Shown here piece after piece: positions 1-7,786 of a DNA stretch of 16,805 bases. Below the pieces are notes generated by a model. The model saw only the letters and a program-made list of their open reading frames with translations. It did not search any database and was not told where the DNA came from. A program made the translations under genes and the position numbers. The first letter of the stretch is position 1, and every line of letters begins with the position of its first letter. This stretch comes from Actinomycetota bacterium (GTDB lineage: Bacteria; Actinomycetota; Acidimicrobiia; Acidimicrobiales; Poriferisodaliceae): NCBI GenBank assembly GCA_002731665.1, contig PCCJ01000068.1, forward strand, positions 1 to 16,805, in the 5' to 3' direction.

Positions 1-1500
1 CCGACTGTCGAAGTTGAGAATCTGTGGGCAGCTGCAGCCGTTTGGGTTAAAGAGGGCCCAGGAGTAGGCAAGCTACTTGCTGAGTGGATGACTTACGGCT
101 ATCCCGAGTTAACCGATCCACACGGAACTGATGTGTCTAGGTTCTACCCGCAACAACGAAATGTAAACCATATAGAGGCTCGAGCAGATGAACATTTTAA
201 CAAAACCTATGGAATCGTTCACCCGCGCGAACAATGGAAATCCCGCCGGAACATAACAGTCGGGCCTGTAAAGTCGCGCACAGATGATTTAGGAGCTTTT
301 TATTTTGAAGCAGGTGGCTGGGAACGCCCGCATTGGTACCAATCCAACAGCGACCTACTTGCAAATTACGACGTGCCTCAACGAACGCATGAATGGGATG
401 AGCGATGGTGGAGCCCACTGTCTGATGCCGAGCATTTACATATGCGTGAGCACGCAGGACTCGTTGATCTATCGGCGTTTCAGATTTTTGAGGCGAGCGG
501 GATAGGAGCTCTCGAGTTTGTAGAAAAAATGGTCGTAAATAAATGTGATGTTCCAGTAGGTAAGTCGATCTACACCCCAGTCCTTAATGAATCCGGCGGT
601 TTTAGGTCAGATCTGACAATCGTGAGACTCCAAGAAAACTTATTCCGCATTATTACTGGGGCATTTGATGGAGGTCGCGACGAGTATTGGTTTCGCTCAC
701 ATCTACCCGCAGACGCATCAGTCAACCTAGAAAACAAAACCAACGCAATTTGCACTTTTGGCGTATGGGGTCCAAAGGCAGTGGCCCTCCTTTCAAGGGT
801 TACCGAGTCAAAGCTCGATCAAGACAATTTTCCATACGGCACAAGTCAATCTTTGCTAGTGGAAGGGTTACCGGTAGACATGCTTAGGATTTCATACGTC
901 GGCGATGCTGGCTTCGAAATTTACACTGGCACTCAACACGGGTTGGCTCTTTGGGACGCCTTATGGGAAGCAGGCAAAGATTACGACTTACGCCCTATCG
1001 GAGCAGCTGTCTACGGAACGAGTGGCCGTCTCGAAAAAGGGTACAGACTAATGGGGTCGGAGTTGGAGAACGAATATAACCCTGTCGAAGCAGGTCTCGA
1101 TAGAAATAAAGTCAAAGCAGCCGACTTCATAGGTAAGACGGCTTACGAAAAAGCACGTGCAATTAAACCAGTGGCGCAACTGTGTGCCCTAACGATGGAC
1201 AGCAACAAATGCTCGGCCGGGTATGCACGGTTTCCTACCGGATCGGGCAACGAGCCTATATTGACCTTAGATGGCGATCGAATCTTAGATGACAAGGGCC
1301 GTATCAGTCGAGTGACCACAGCGGGAAGCGCACCATCGATAGGAAAGTACGTCCTATTGGCATACCTGCCAATAGATAAATGCATCCCAGGAACGGCGTT
1401 GCAGGTTCTATACCAAAATGAGTTATATCCAATAACCGTAGCTGCCACCGGTAGGAATCTTTCGCTATACGATAGCGAAGATGCTCGAATGCGCTGTTAG
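1..1500 (+). CDS. Dimethylglycine/sarcosine dehydrogenase-type flavoprotein with GcvT-like domain (5' truncated)
   Basis: The reading frame is open from base 1, so the gene starts outside the window; 499 C-terminal residues are visible. The first ~100 residues look like the tail of a DAO-type FAD oxidoreductase: ENLWAAAAVWVKEGPG at residues 6-20, then DPHGTDVSRFYP and FNKTYGIVHPREQW. From about residue 125 a GcvT-like aminomethyltransferase domain follows (MREHAGLVDLS, FGVWGPKA, YVGDAGFEIYTG, PVEAGLD), and a GcvT C-terminal barrel ends the chain. In this family the flavin domain oxidises an N-methyl group of dimethylglycine or sarcosine, and the GcvT-like part hands the carbon to tetrahydrofolate as 5,10-methylene-H4folate. 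ETF genes begin 40 bp downstream, which fits ETF as electron acceptor. The FAD Rossmann motif lies outside the window and cannot be checked. The exact substrate (dimethylglycine, sarcosine or a related N-methyl compound) is inferred from the cluster. Confidence 0.85.
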   Translation, partial: PTVEVENLWAAAAVWVKEGPGVGKLLAEWMTYGYPELTDPHGTDVSRFYPQQRNVNHIEARADEHFNKTYGIVHPREQWKSRRNITVGPVKSRTDDLGAFYFEAGGWERPHWYQSNSDLLANYDVPQRTHEWDERWWSPLSDAEHLHMREHAGLVDLSAFQIFEASGIGALEFVEKMVVNKCDVPVGKSIYTPVLNESGGFRSDLTIVRLQENLFRIITGAFDGGRDEYWFRSHLPADASVNLENKTNAICTFGVWGPKAVALLSRVTESKLDQDNFPYGTSQSLLVEGLPVDMLRISYVGDAGFEIYTGTQHGLALWDALWEAGKDYDLRPIGAAVYGTSGRLEKGYRLMGSELENEYNPVEAGLDRNKVKAADFIGKTAYEKARAIKPVAQLCALTMDSNKCSAGYARFPTGSGNEPILTLDGDRILDDKGRISRVTTAGSAPSIGKYVLLAYLPIDKCIPGTALQVLYQNELYPITVAATGRNLSLYDSEDARMRC

Positions 1501-1540
1501 CTAAACGAAGTCGTGTCGTGAGTTGAGCGAAATGGGAGTT

Positions 1541-2308
1541 ATGCGAATTCTGGTATGTGTCAAACGTGTCCCTGCACCCGGGGCGCGAATAATTATCACA
1601 GAAGATGAGCAAAATATCGACTCAGGGCACTTGGGTTTCACTATGAGCCCACACGAAGAGTGCGCTATAGAAGCCGCAACTCAGCTTTCTGAACAATATG
1701 GCGGTGAAGTTACGATTCTTACAGCAGGGTCAAGCGCATCAGAAGAACAACTAAGGTACGCGGCCAGTGTCGGGGCAAGCTCTTTAGTGCAGATTGAAAA
1801 TAGTAGTGGAAACGATTGGGACCCTCAGCGCACTGCACGTGCATTGTCGGCGGCTGTAAAGGCTTTAGAAAATGAGTCTGGATACTACGACTTACTGTTA
1901 TTTGGTAACGAAGCTGCAGATACTGGTGGCTACCAGACGGGAATTAGAACTGCTCACCTTCTCGGTCGCCCGATAGTTAACGCTATCAATGGTATTGAAG
2001 TAGAAGAGGGAGGATTTGTAGCCAGACGCGAAACTCTGTCAGGCGTTGAGGTCTACAGAGTCACGGGCCCGGCCGCCTTCGGAGTCAAAGAAGGCATAAA
2101 CCTGCCTCGCTATCCCACCATGAAGGGCAGACTTGCATCAAAGAAGCTACCTGTGAGGGTGATCGAAGATCACTCCGAGCCAGGAGAACAATGTCGGCTG
2201 CGCCTATTTAGACCAGCTGAAGTGGCTAAAGAGACAGTAATTCTCGGAACAGATAGTAACGCTGCCGAAGCTGTCGTAGATCTGTTAGAAGAAATGGGAT
2301 TGGTTTAG
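1541..2308 (+). CDS. etfB: Electron transfer flavoprotein beta subunit
   Basis: Predicted ETF beta subunit of 255 residues, the usual family length. The N-terminus MRILVCVKRVPAPG is the standard start of the family. The AMP-binding loop region LLLFGNEAADTGGYQTGIRTAHLLG is visible around residues 112-136, followed by RETLSGVEVYRVTGPA and LPRYPTMKGRLASKK, also typical. I chose ATG 1541 because homologs start at this point. An ATG at 1532 and a TTG at 1523 lie in the same frame, and no ribosome binding site decides between them. The stop codon directly abuts the start of etfA. The heterodimer carries electrons from flavoprotein dehydrogenases to the quinone pool through ETF:quinone oxidoreductase, which is not in this window. 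Its place behind a dimethylglycine-dehydrogenase-like gene suggests it is that enzyme's dedicated acceptor. Confidence 0.9.
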   Translation: MRILVCVKRVPAPGARIIITEDEQNIDSGHLGFTMSPHEECAIEAATQLSEQYGGEVTILTAGSSASEEQLRYAASVGASSLVQIENSSGNDWDPQRTARALSAAVKALENESGYYDLLLFGNEAADTGGYQTGIRTAHLLGRPIVNAINGIEVEEGGFVARRETLSGVEVYRVTGPAAFGVKEGINLPRYPTMKGRLASKKLPVRVIEDHSEPGEQCRLRLFRPAEVAKETVILGTDSNAAEAVVDLLEEMGLV

Positions 2309-3286
2309 ATGTCGGGCATTTTGGTACTTATAGATAGTTGTGAACCGGACGCAACAGAAACTACTAATGAGTTACTGACACATGGACGGAACTTGGCAAA
2401 CCAAGTAAATGGGACTCTCGAGGCGGTGACATTTGATCCTCGCTATGCAGACTTGGCGGCGGGTTGGTCTGAACACGGAGTGGATGTAATTCATTATCTC
2501 ACTAATTCCTCTCTTCAAGACTATGGCCCACAAGCCTGGGCGCAAGGAATAGTTCAAATAACCTCTTTGGTTGAACCTGTCGCAGTTATCGCTTGCGGTT
2601 CGGACCGTGGCCATGAGGTCATGGCCAATGTTGCAGCGATCCTCGACGCACCATTCGTGGCTAACTGCCTCTCGGTAATGGTCGGTGAGCCATGGCAAGC
2701 TAGTCGCGTTCAATGGGGAGGCTCATTGATTGAGGAAGTTTCTGTGAAGACAACATTACCCATGGTGAGCTTCGCCCTACATTCGTGCGAAGCAAAGTTG
2801 TCCAAAACTCCAGAACCGCTCGAAATTGTTTTTCATGAAATCGAACTCGATAGTGAAGCCATCAAAACCCTCGTAACTGAACGTACAGAGAAGCCAGCAG
2901 GCCAATCGTTGGAAACATCAGCAGTCGTGGTATCTGGGGGCAGAGGAGTTGGCTCAGCCGAAGGTTTTGATGTACTCGAAACACTTGCAGAATTGTTAAA
3001 CGGGAAAGTGGGTTGCTCGCGTGCCGTTACTAACAATGGCTGGCGAAGCCATACTGATCAGGTGGGACAAACTGGCAAACGAATAGCCCCCGACCTGTAT
3101 ATAGCATGCGGTATTTCCGGTGCGATTCAACATTGGGTTGGAGCCATGGCCTCAAAGACCATACTCGCAATAAATACCGACCCTGAAGCGAACATGGTGA
3201 AAAAAGCCGACTACGCAGTCATCGCAAATCTACACGATGTAATTCCAGCGGTATCTCATGAGATAGCAAGACGAAACGATCGATGA
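2309..3286 (+). CDS. etfA: Electron transfer flavoprotein alpha subunit
   Basis: Predicted ETF alpha subunit of 325 residues, a normal length. The N-terminal half is the adenine-nucleotide-hydrolase-like domain. The C-terminal FAD domain is clear: VVSGGRGVGS (about 207-216), then VGQTGKRIAPDLYIACGISG and AINTDPEANMVKKADYAVI near the end, which match the FAD-binding signature of the family. The ATG at 2309 begins on the base after the etfB stop, with no spacer, so the two subunits are probably translationally coupled. The 3' end overlaps the next gene by 4 bp (ATGA). It forms the ETF heterodimer with the preceding gene product, with the FAD sitting mainly in this chain. No missing domain or frameshift was seen. 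Confidence 0.92.
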   Translation: MSGILVLIDSCEPDATETTNELLTHGRNLANQVNGTLEAVTFDPRYADLAAGWSEHGVDVIHYLTNSSLQDYGPQAWAQGIVQITSLVEPVAVIACGSDRGHEVMANVAAILDAPFVANCLSVMVGEPWQASRVQWGGSLIEEVSVKTTLPMVSFALHSCEAKLSKTPEPLEIVFHEIELDSEAIKTLVTERTEKPAGQSLETSAVVVSGGRGVGSAEGFDVLETLAELLNGKVGCSRAVTNNGWRSHTDQVGQTGKRIAPDLYIACGISGAIQHWVGAMASKTILAINTDPEANMVKKADYAVIANLHDVIPAVSHEIARRNDR

Positions 3287-4038
3287 AAGATTATGAGGTG
3301 AGTACATACGGAGATTCTTACGCAGCTGTTTACGATCTTTGGTACGGCGACGAGGATTCCGCCAGAGCAAAGAATTTAAGCGACCCTGAGCATGTGGCGC
3401 GAAAAGTTGCAGAACTTGCCCTTGGTGGGCCCGTTCTCGAACTGGGAATCGGCTCCGGCAGGCTTGCAATAGCCATAAATAAAACGGGCTTAAAAGTTAC
3501 AGGAGTGGACTCGTCTACGCTTATGTTGGACTTATTGCGATCTAAGCCTGATGCTCAGAATATTACCGTTATCCATGACGACATGTCGAAGTGCAGCGAA
3601 CTCGAAGCCGACTCGTATTCGGTGGTCCTGATTGGCTTTAACACGTTTTTCAACCTAACCACAAAGGAGTCGCAGCAACAATGCATTCGGACATGTGCGC
3701 GTGTGCTGAAACCCGGAGGGAAGCTTGTAATTGAAGCATTTGTCCCAGTTCCGCAAGCAACAGACCATGTGTCGGTCAGATCAATGGAAGTTGACCAGCT
3801 ACTTCTTGACGCTGTTAAGGTCGACCCTTTAAACCAGACTATTTCGGGACAACTCGTTAAGATGTCCAAAAATGGAAATGAGTTTTATCCATACCTCTTG
3901 CGCTATTGCACTCCTCCAGAAATTGACGAGATGGCTAGTACAACAGGTTTTGATTTGGTGGAACGCCATCAGGATTGGCTAAATAATACTTTCAACTCGG
4001 AATCATCCAAACACGTTTCCGTTTGGCAAGTTTCCTAA
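3283..4038 (+). CDS. Class I SAM-dependent methyltransferase, substrate unknown
   Basis: A 251-residue protein with a Rossmann-type SAM-binding fold. Motif I is VLELGIGSGR at residues 51-60; the acidic residue that binds the SAM ribose is D76 in TGVDSS; motif III is LKPGGKLVIEAF at 142-153. The start ATG overlaps the etfA stop by 4 bp, so it belongs to the same transcript and is probably translated by re-initiation. The N-terminal YGDSYAAVYDLWYGDED stretch and the C-terminal SSKHVSVWQV resemble a group of actinobacterial methyltransferases as I remember them. The substrate cannot be read from sequence. It could methylate a glycine-family amine (reverse direction to the cluster), modify a cluster protein, or do something unrelated. 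A role in methylated-amine metabolism is inferred only from position. Confidence 0.8.
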   Translation: MKDYEVSTYGDSYAAVYDLWYGDEDSARAKNLSDPEHVARKVAELALGGPVLELGIGSGRLAIAINKTGLKVTGVDSSTLMLDLLRSKPDAQNITVIHDDMSKCSELEADSYSVVLIGFNTFFNLTTKESQQQCIRTCARVLKPGGKLVIEAFVPVPQATDHVSVRSMEVDQLLLDAVKVDPLNQTISGQLVKMSKNGNEFYPYLLRYCTPPEIDEMASTTGFDLVERHQDWLNNTFNSESSKHVSVWQVS

Positions 4039-4075
4039 CAAACACCCGTCACTTAAGAAACCCGATTATGGATCC

Positions 4076-4096
4076 GTTAAACAGCATAGGTTTAAC
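4076..4096 (+). promoter_or_regulatory. Inverted repeat in the etf-fdh gap, possible operator
   Basis: GTTAAAC at 4076-4082 and GTTTAAC at 4090-4096 are perfect reverse complements with a 7-nt spacer. Overlapping this, TAGGTTTAACCTA at 4087-4099 is a 6+1+6 palindrome. Both lie in the 76-bp gap between the methyltransferase stop and the formate dehydrogenase start at 4115, the largest gap on the + strand. A regulator binding site or weak attenuator ahead of the fdh genes is plausible. There is no T-tract after the hairpin, so it does not look like a standard terminator. I cannot identify a -35/-10 pair with confidence in this gap. Confidence 0.35.
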
Positions 4097-4114
4097 CTAA
4101 TCACGGCTACTCTT

Positions 4115-6043
4115 ATGTACATGAAGAATCGTGCGGTCGAGCCCCTGAGCCGTTTAACTGATCCGCTGATACGACGTAATGGGCAACTTACAACAGCTAC
4201 CTGGGACGAGGCATTTGACCATGCTGCCAGGGGATTGACAGCAACGCTTGAATCAAGCGGCCCGAACAGTATTGGACTATTCAGCTGTTCAAAAAGTACC
4301 AACGAAATGAATTACGCAGCTCAGAAATTCATGAGATCAGTGATCAAGTCCAACAATATTGATTCGTGCAACCGAACTTGACATGCTCCAAGTGTCGTCG
4401 GTCTGGCGACAGTGTTCGGAGCAGGTGGAGGAACAAGCTCGTATCGTGAAGTCGAAGATGCTGAAGTCATTTTGCTCTGGGGCTCCAATGCTCGCGAAGC
4501 ACATCCGATCTACTTTCATCGTGTCCTAAAAGCACTTAGGAAAGGGGCAAAGCTTTTTGTTATTGACCCGAGGCGGACGGCGTCAGCAGAATTTGCCGAT
4601 CTATGGCTCGGTCTAGACATCGGAACTGATATTGCCTTAGCTAACGCCATGGCACGAGAAATTATAGATGCGGATTTACATGATCTGACTTTTATCAAAC
4701 GCGCTACGACTGGCTTCAAGAAATTCAAGGAAAGCGTCGACTGGTACACACTAGAACGTGCCGAACTCATCACTGGGATCCCGGGCGATGCGATACGAGA
4801 ATTGGCCCATTCCTACGCGAATGCAAAGACGGCGCAAATTTTGTGGACACTCGGTATTACGGAACACCACAACGCTGTCGAGAATGTACTGTCCCTATGC
4901 AACTTAGCTCTATTGACAGGCCATGTTGGTAGGTGGGGGTCCGGCTTAGTCCCGCTCCGCGGTCAAAACAACGTGCAAGGCGGGGGCGATATGGGCGCTT
5001 TACCCGATAAACTGCCCGGCTTCCAAAGCATCACAGATGATCATGCTCGCATGAAGTTCGAACTCCTCTATGGCACCAAGATTAACCCTAAGCCGGGCTT
5101 ACATTTAACTTTGATGTTTGAAGCCATGCACCGAAAGGATCTCCGCGCTTTGTACGTTATCGGTGAGAACCCGGCGCAATCTGAAGCTGACGCAAAGTCA
5201 GCTAGAAAGGCACTTTCAGAACTTGACACTCTAATAGTTCAAGATATCTTCCTCACGAGAACCGCTGAAATGGCAGATGTTGTGTTTCCTGCCAGTGTCG
5301 GTTGGGCAGAGAGCGACGGCACAGTTACATCTAGTGAGAGACGAGTACAGCGAGTAAGACCAGCCGTACAAAGAATAAGCTCGACTAAAGATGACCTTGA
5401 TATCATCGTGGAACTCGCAGATCGTCTTGGAGCTAAGTGGCCTGCCCGACGACCTGAACAGGTGTGGGATGAAATTCGTGCGCTTTCTCCGATGCATGCT
5501 GGTATGTCCTACGAGCGTTTAGATGAAGGCCCTGGCATTCAATGGCCATGCCCGACGACCGAGCACCCAGGAACTGAATACCTTCATGAGTGGCTTTGGG
5601 AAAAGGATCTCGGAGGCCATCAAGCGGCACCATTCTCAGTAACACTTCATGAGGGACCTAAAGAACACTTAAATCCAGATTACCCTTTACGCCTCACAAC
5701 CGGTCGAGTTCTTGACTCGTTCAATACAGGTGTGCAATCGCGCAACTATCCATCGCCGATCCGCACTGGGCAAACTATTGATCTAAACGCCATCGACGCA
5801 GAAGCTATTGGCATATCCGACGGTGACATGGTCAAAGTTTCATCGAAACGAGGCTCCATAAATATGACTGCAAAGGTGGTCGACAACCTGCCAGCTGGTC
5901 TTGTTTTTTCTACTTTTCACTTTCCAGAAATAGCGGATATAAATCTACTAACCAACGATCATTGGGATCTTAAGAGCGGCACATCAGAATTTAAGGCATC
6001 CGCAGTTCGAATCGATAAATTCGTAGATGAAGTGTCGATGTAA
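4115..6043 (+). CDS. Formate dehydrogenase catalytic (molybdopterin) subunit, selenoprotein, lacking the N-terminal Fe-S part
   Basis: Read through the in-frame TGA at 4379-4381, this is a 642-residue protein with selenocysteine at position 89. The context DSCNRT-U-HAPSVVGLA matches the Sec/Cys-His active site of FdhF/FdhA enzymes, where Sec coordinates Mo or W and the next His takes part in catalysis. Further family signatures are GHVGRWGSGLVPLRGQNN followed by VQGGGDMGALP (~275-303), YVIGENPAQSEAD (~348-360), and VVFPASVGWAESDGT (~389). From ~523 comes the C-terminal dinucleotide-binding domain (YPLRLTTGRVLDSFNTG). It starts at MYMKNRAVEPLSRLTDPLIRR, just where full-length FdhA proteins leave their [4Fe-4S] domain, and that domain is encoded at 7779-8642 instead. 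No in-frame ATG, GTG or TTG exists between 4037 and 4115; ATG 4121 is an alternative start. No clear Shine-Dalgarno was seen. Predicted reaction: formate + NAD+ to CO2 + NADH, using two further subunits. SelA/SelB/SelC/SelD and FdhD must be encoded elsewhere. Confidence 0.88.
4379..4381 (+). other. Selenocysteine UGA codon (recoded stop)
   Basis: TGA lies in the same frame as the coding sequence on both sides (4115-4378 and 4382-6043). Homology continues without a break through it: the upstream residues DSCNRT and the downstream HAPSVVGLA flank exactly the position occupied by Sec or Cys in formate dehydrogenases. A naive annotation would call two genes or a pseudogene here. A SECIS-like hairpin follows at once. 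Confidence 0.92.
4384..4423 (+). promoter_or_regulatory. Bacterial SECIS element within fdh coding sequence
   Basis: The apical stem TGTCGTC (4393-4399) pairs with GGCGACA (4405-4411): seven pairs, one of them T-G, closing the five-base loop GGTCT (4400-4404). A lower stem TGCTCC (4384-4389) pairs with GGAGCA (4418-4423), with an internal loop between the two stems. As I recall it, the E. coli fdhF SECIS recognised by SelB also carries GGUCU in its apical loop, and the distance from UGA to that loop is 18 nt there, as here. The element would recruit SelB with charged tRNA-Sec to decode the UGA at 4379. Stem pairing and spacing are read directly; SelB binding is inferred. Confidence 0.85.
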
Positions 6044-7786
6044 ATGACGAAACCACTTTCCATTCGTACTGCTGTGACAGTAGCTGAAGCTACGGCTATT
6101 GATGCTGTCGTTAAACAAGCCGAGGTCATCATACGAAGCGACCGCGTGGTTAGGGGTGGTTTGAGTCGGATCAAAGAATCACGGAGCTTTCTGCTTCCTG
6201 CGCTGCACGCACTGCAGAGGGAAAGTGGTTGGATTTCTCCCGCTGGGGTGTGGTATATCTCAGAGTTACTCCAGGTCTCAGAGGCAGAAATATATGGCGT
6301 AGCCACTTTCTATGACTTGTTCAGAACTGACGGCCCTATTGCATCAGATTATCTTGCTCACGTTTGCGTAGACCCATTGTGTTCTGTCGCCGGCAGCGAA
6401 GAACTCCTAGCAGATTTTAAAAAGCAAGGACAAGAATCAGAAAGAAGCGCCTGCCTTGGGTTGTGCTCCAACGCTCCTGCGGTTTTTTTTCAGGGGAAGC
6501 AATGTCCAGATTATTCGACGGGTAATGGCGACTCAGATTCTAGTCTCCGGACAATATCGAAAGGTGATGGCTTGCTTAAGCGCGTCGGTCGCATCGATCC
6601 GAACAGCTTAAGTTCCTATAAAAATAGCGGTGGTTATGAAGCTCTGTCCATTGCTATCCAGATGGGTCCACAGGCGGTGATCAATGCAGTAACTGAATCT
6701 GGTCTGACTGGACGAGGAGGGGCGGGCTTCCCAACGGGCGCCAAGTGGGCAGCGGTAGCCGCAGAATCAGTAGATGTAAAGTACATCGTAGCAAATGCCG
6801 ATGAGTCCGAGCCGGGCACTTTCAAAGATCGTGTCATCATGGAATCAGATCCATTTGCGTTGATTGAAGCTATGACAATCGCAGGAGTGACCGTTGGGGC
6901 TAAAATCGGGTGGATCTATATTCGAGCGGAGTACCCCTTAGCAATTCAGCGCGTGTCTACGGCTCTAGACAAAGCGCGTCGAGCAAATCTATTAGGCAAT
7001 AAGGTTTTACATAGTGACTATTCCTTTGATATCGAGGTTAGGAAAGGGGCCGGCGCGTACATATGCGGAGAAGAGACAGCGCTGTTTAGTTCAATCGAGG
7101 GTTATCGCGGGGAACCTCGGTCGAAGCCTCCTTACCCCACAACTAGCGGGTTGTTTGGTCGCCCAACAGTGGTCAACAATCCAGAAACCTTGATGAATGT
7201 GCTGGGAATTTTGACCATGGGTGTGCTGAAATACAAAAATCAAGGAACACCGAAATCGCCCGGAACGAAACTCTATTGTGTGTCTGGGGACGTGCACGAA
7301 CCAGGACTTTACGAGGCTGACTTCGGAATCAAAATAAACGAACTTATTAACCTGGCGGGTGGCTCAAGAACCACAACGCAGGCTGTTTTACTCGGCGGAG
7401 CAGCCGGCTCGCTAATAGCACCAGAACATTTTAACTTGCCGTTATCTACAGAAGCAGCGCAAGCACATGGTGTTTCTCTGGGCTCCGGAGCCGTCATGGT
7501 CCTGGGGGAAGAAGTAAACATTCTCGATGTTATTATCCGGGTGGCCGAGTTCTTCAAAAATGAGTCATGTGGGCAATGTGTCCCTTGTCGCATAGGCACG
7601 ATGCGGCAACACGAGCAATTATTGCAAATTAAACGAACCACAAGCGCGGAAAAGCCCAATATAGAACTATTGACGGACATCGGGAACGCCATGTCAGACG
7701 CTTCGATTTGTGGACTTGGACACACTGCATCTACCGCCGTTCAGTCCGCAATATCATCCGGTCTTCTATGGGGTTCAAATGACTGA
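6044..7786 (+). CDS. NAD-dependent formate dehydrogenase beta subunit (NuoE-NuoF fusion, diaphorase)
   Basis: A 580-residue fusion. Residues ~45-150 form a NuoE-like thioredoxin-fold domain with [2Fe-2S] ligands C108, C113, C137 and C141 (CVDPLC and CLGLC). Residues ~195-490 form a NuoF-like NADH/FMN domain: GLTGRGGAGFPTGAKW at ~219-234, NADESEPGTFKDR, GAGAYICGEETALFSSIEG and PTVVNNPETL. The C-terminal [4Fe-4S] domain has ESCGQCVPCRIGTMR (~506-520) plus SICGLGH near the end. It accepts electrons from the formate-oxidising subunits and reduces NAD+ on FMN. The ATG directly follows the stop of the catalytic subunit, and the 3' end overlaps the next gene by 8 bp. The gap of 23 residues between the second and third Cys of the NuoE domain is shorter than the ~35 of E. 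coli NuoE. I recall this short form from actinobacterial fusions. Confidence 0.9.
   Translation: MTKPLSIRTAVTVAEATAIDAVVKQAEVIIRSDRVVRGGLSRIKESRSFLLPALHALQRESGWISPAGVWYISELLQVSEAEIYGVATFYDLFRTDGPIASDYLAHVCVDPLCSVAGSEELLADFKKQGQESERSACLGLCSNAPAVFFQGKQCPDYSTGNGDSDSSLRTISKGDGLLKRVGRIDPNSLSSYKNSGGYEALSIAIQMGPQAVINAVTESGLTGRGGAGFPTGAKWAAVAAESVDVKYIVANADESEPGTFKDRVIMESDPFALIEAMTIAGVTVGAKIGWIYIRAEYPLAIQRVSTALDKARRANLLGNKVLHSDYSFDIEVRKGAGAYICGEETALFSSIEGYRGEPRSKPPYPTTSGLFGRPTVVNNPETLMNVLGILTMGVLKYKNQGTPKSPGTKLYCVSGDVHEPGLYEADFGIKINELINLAGGSRTTTQAVLLGGAAGSLIAPEHFNLPLSTEAAQAHGVSLGSGAVMVLGEEVNILDVIIRVAEFFKNESCGQCVPCRIGTMRQHEQLLQIKRTTSAEKPNIELLTDIGNAMSDASICGLGHTASTAVQSAISSGLLWGSND

Noticed and set aside
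1143..1612. Reverse-strand open frames over the dimethylglycine dehydrogenase-type gene
   Set aside because: They are antisense shadows of a strongly conserved coding frame and show no family features.
4115..4381. Short 88-residue gene followed by a separate 543-residue gene, or a pseudogene with a nonsense mutation
   Set aside because: The two segments share one frame, homology runs through the TGA, the position is that of the catalytic Sec, and a SECIS hairpin with correct loop and spacing follows.
7710..7778. Longer N-terminus for the Fe-S subunit starting at 7710
   Set aside because: The extra 23 residues lie inside the conserved end of the beta subunit gene and do not resemble the family start; ATG 7779 gives a normal overlap.
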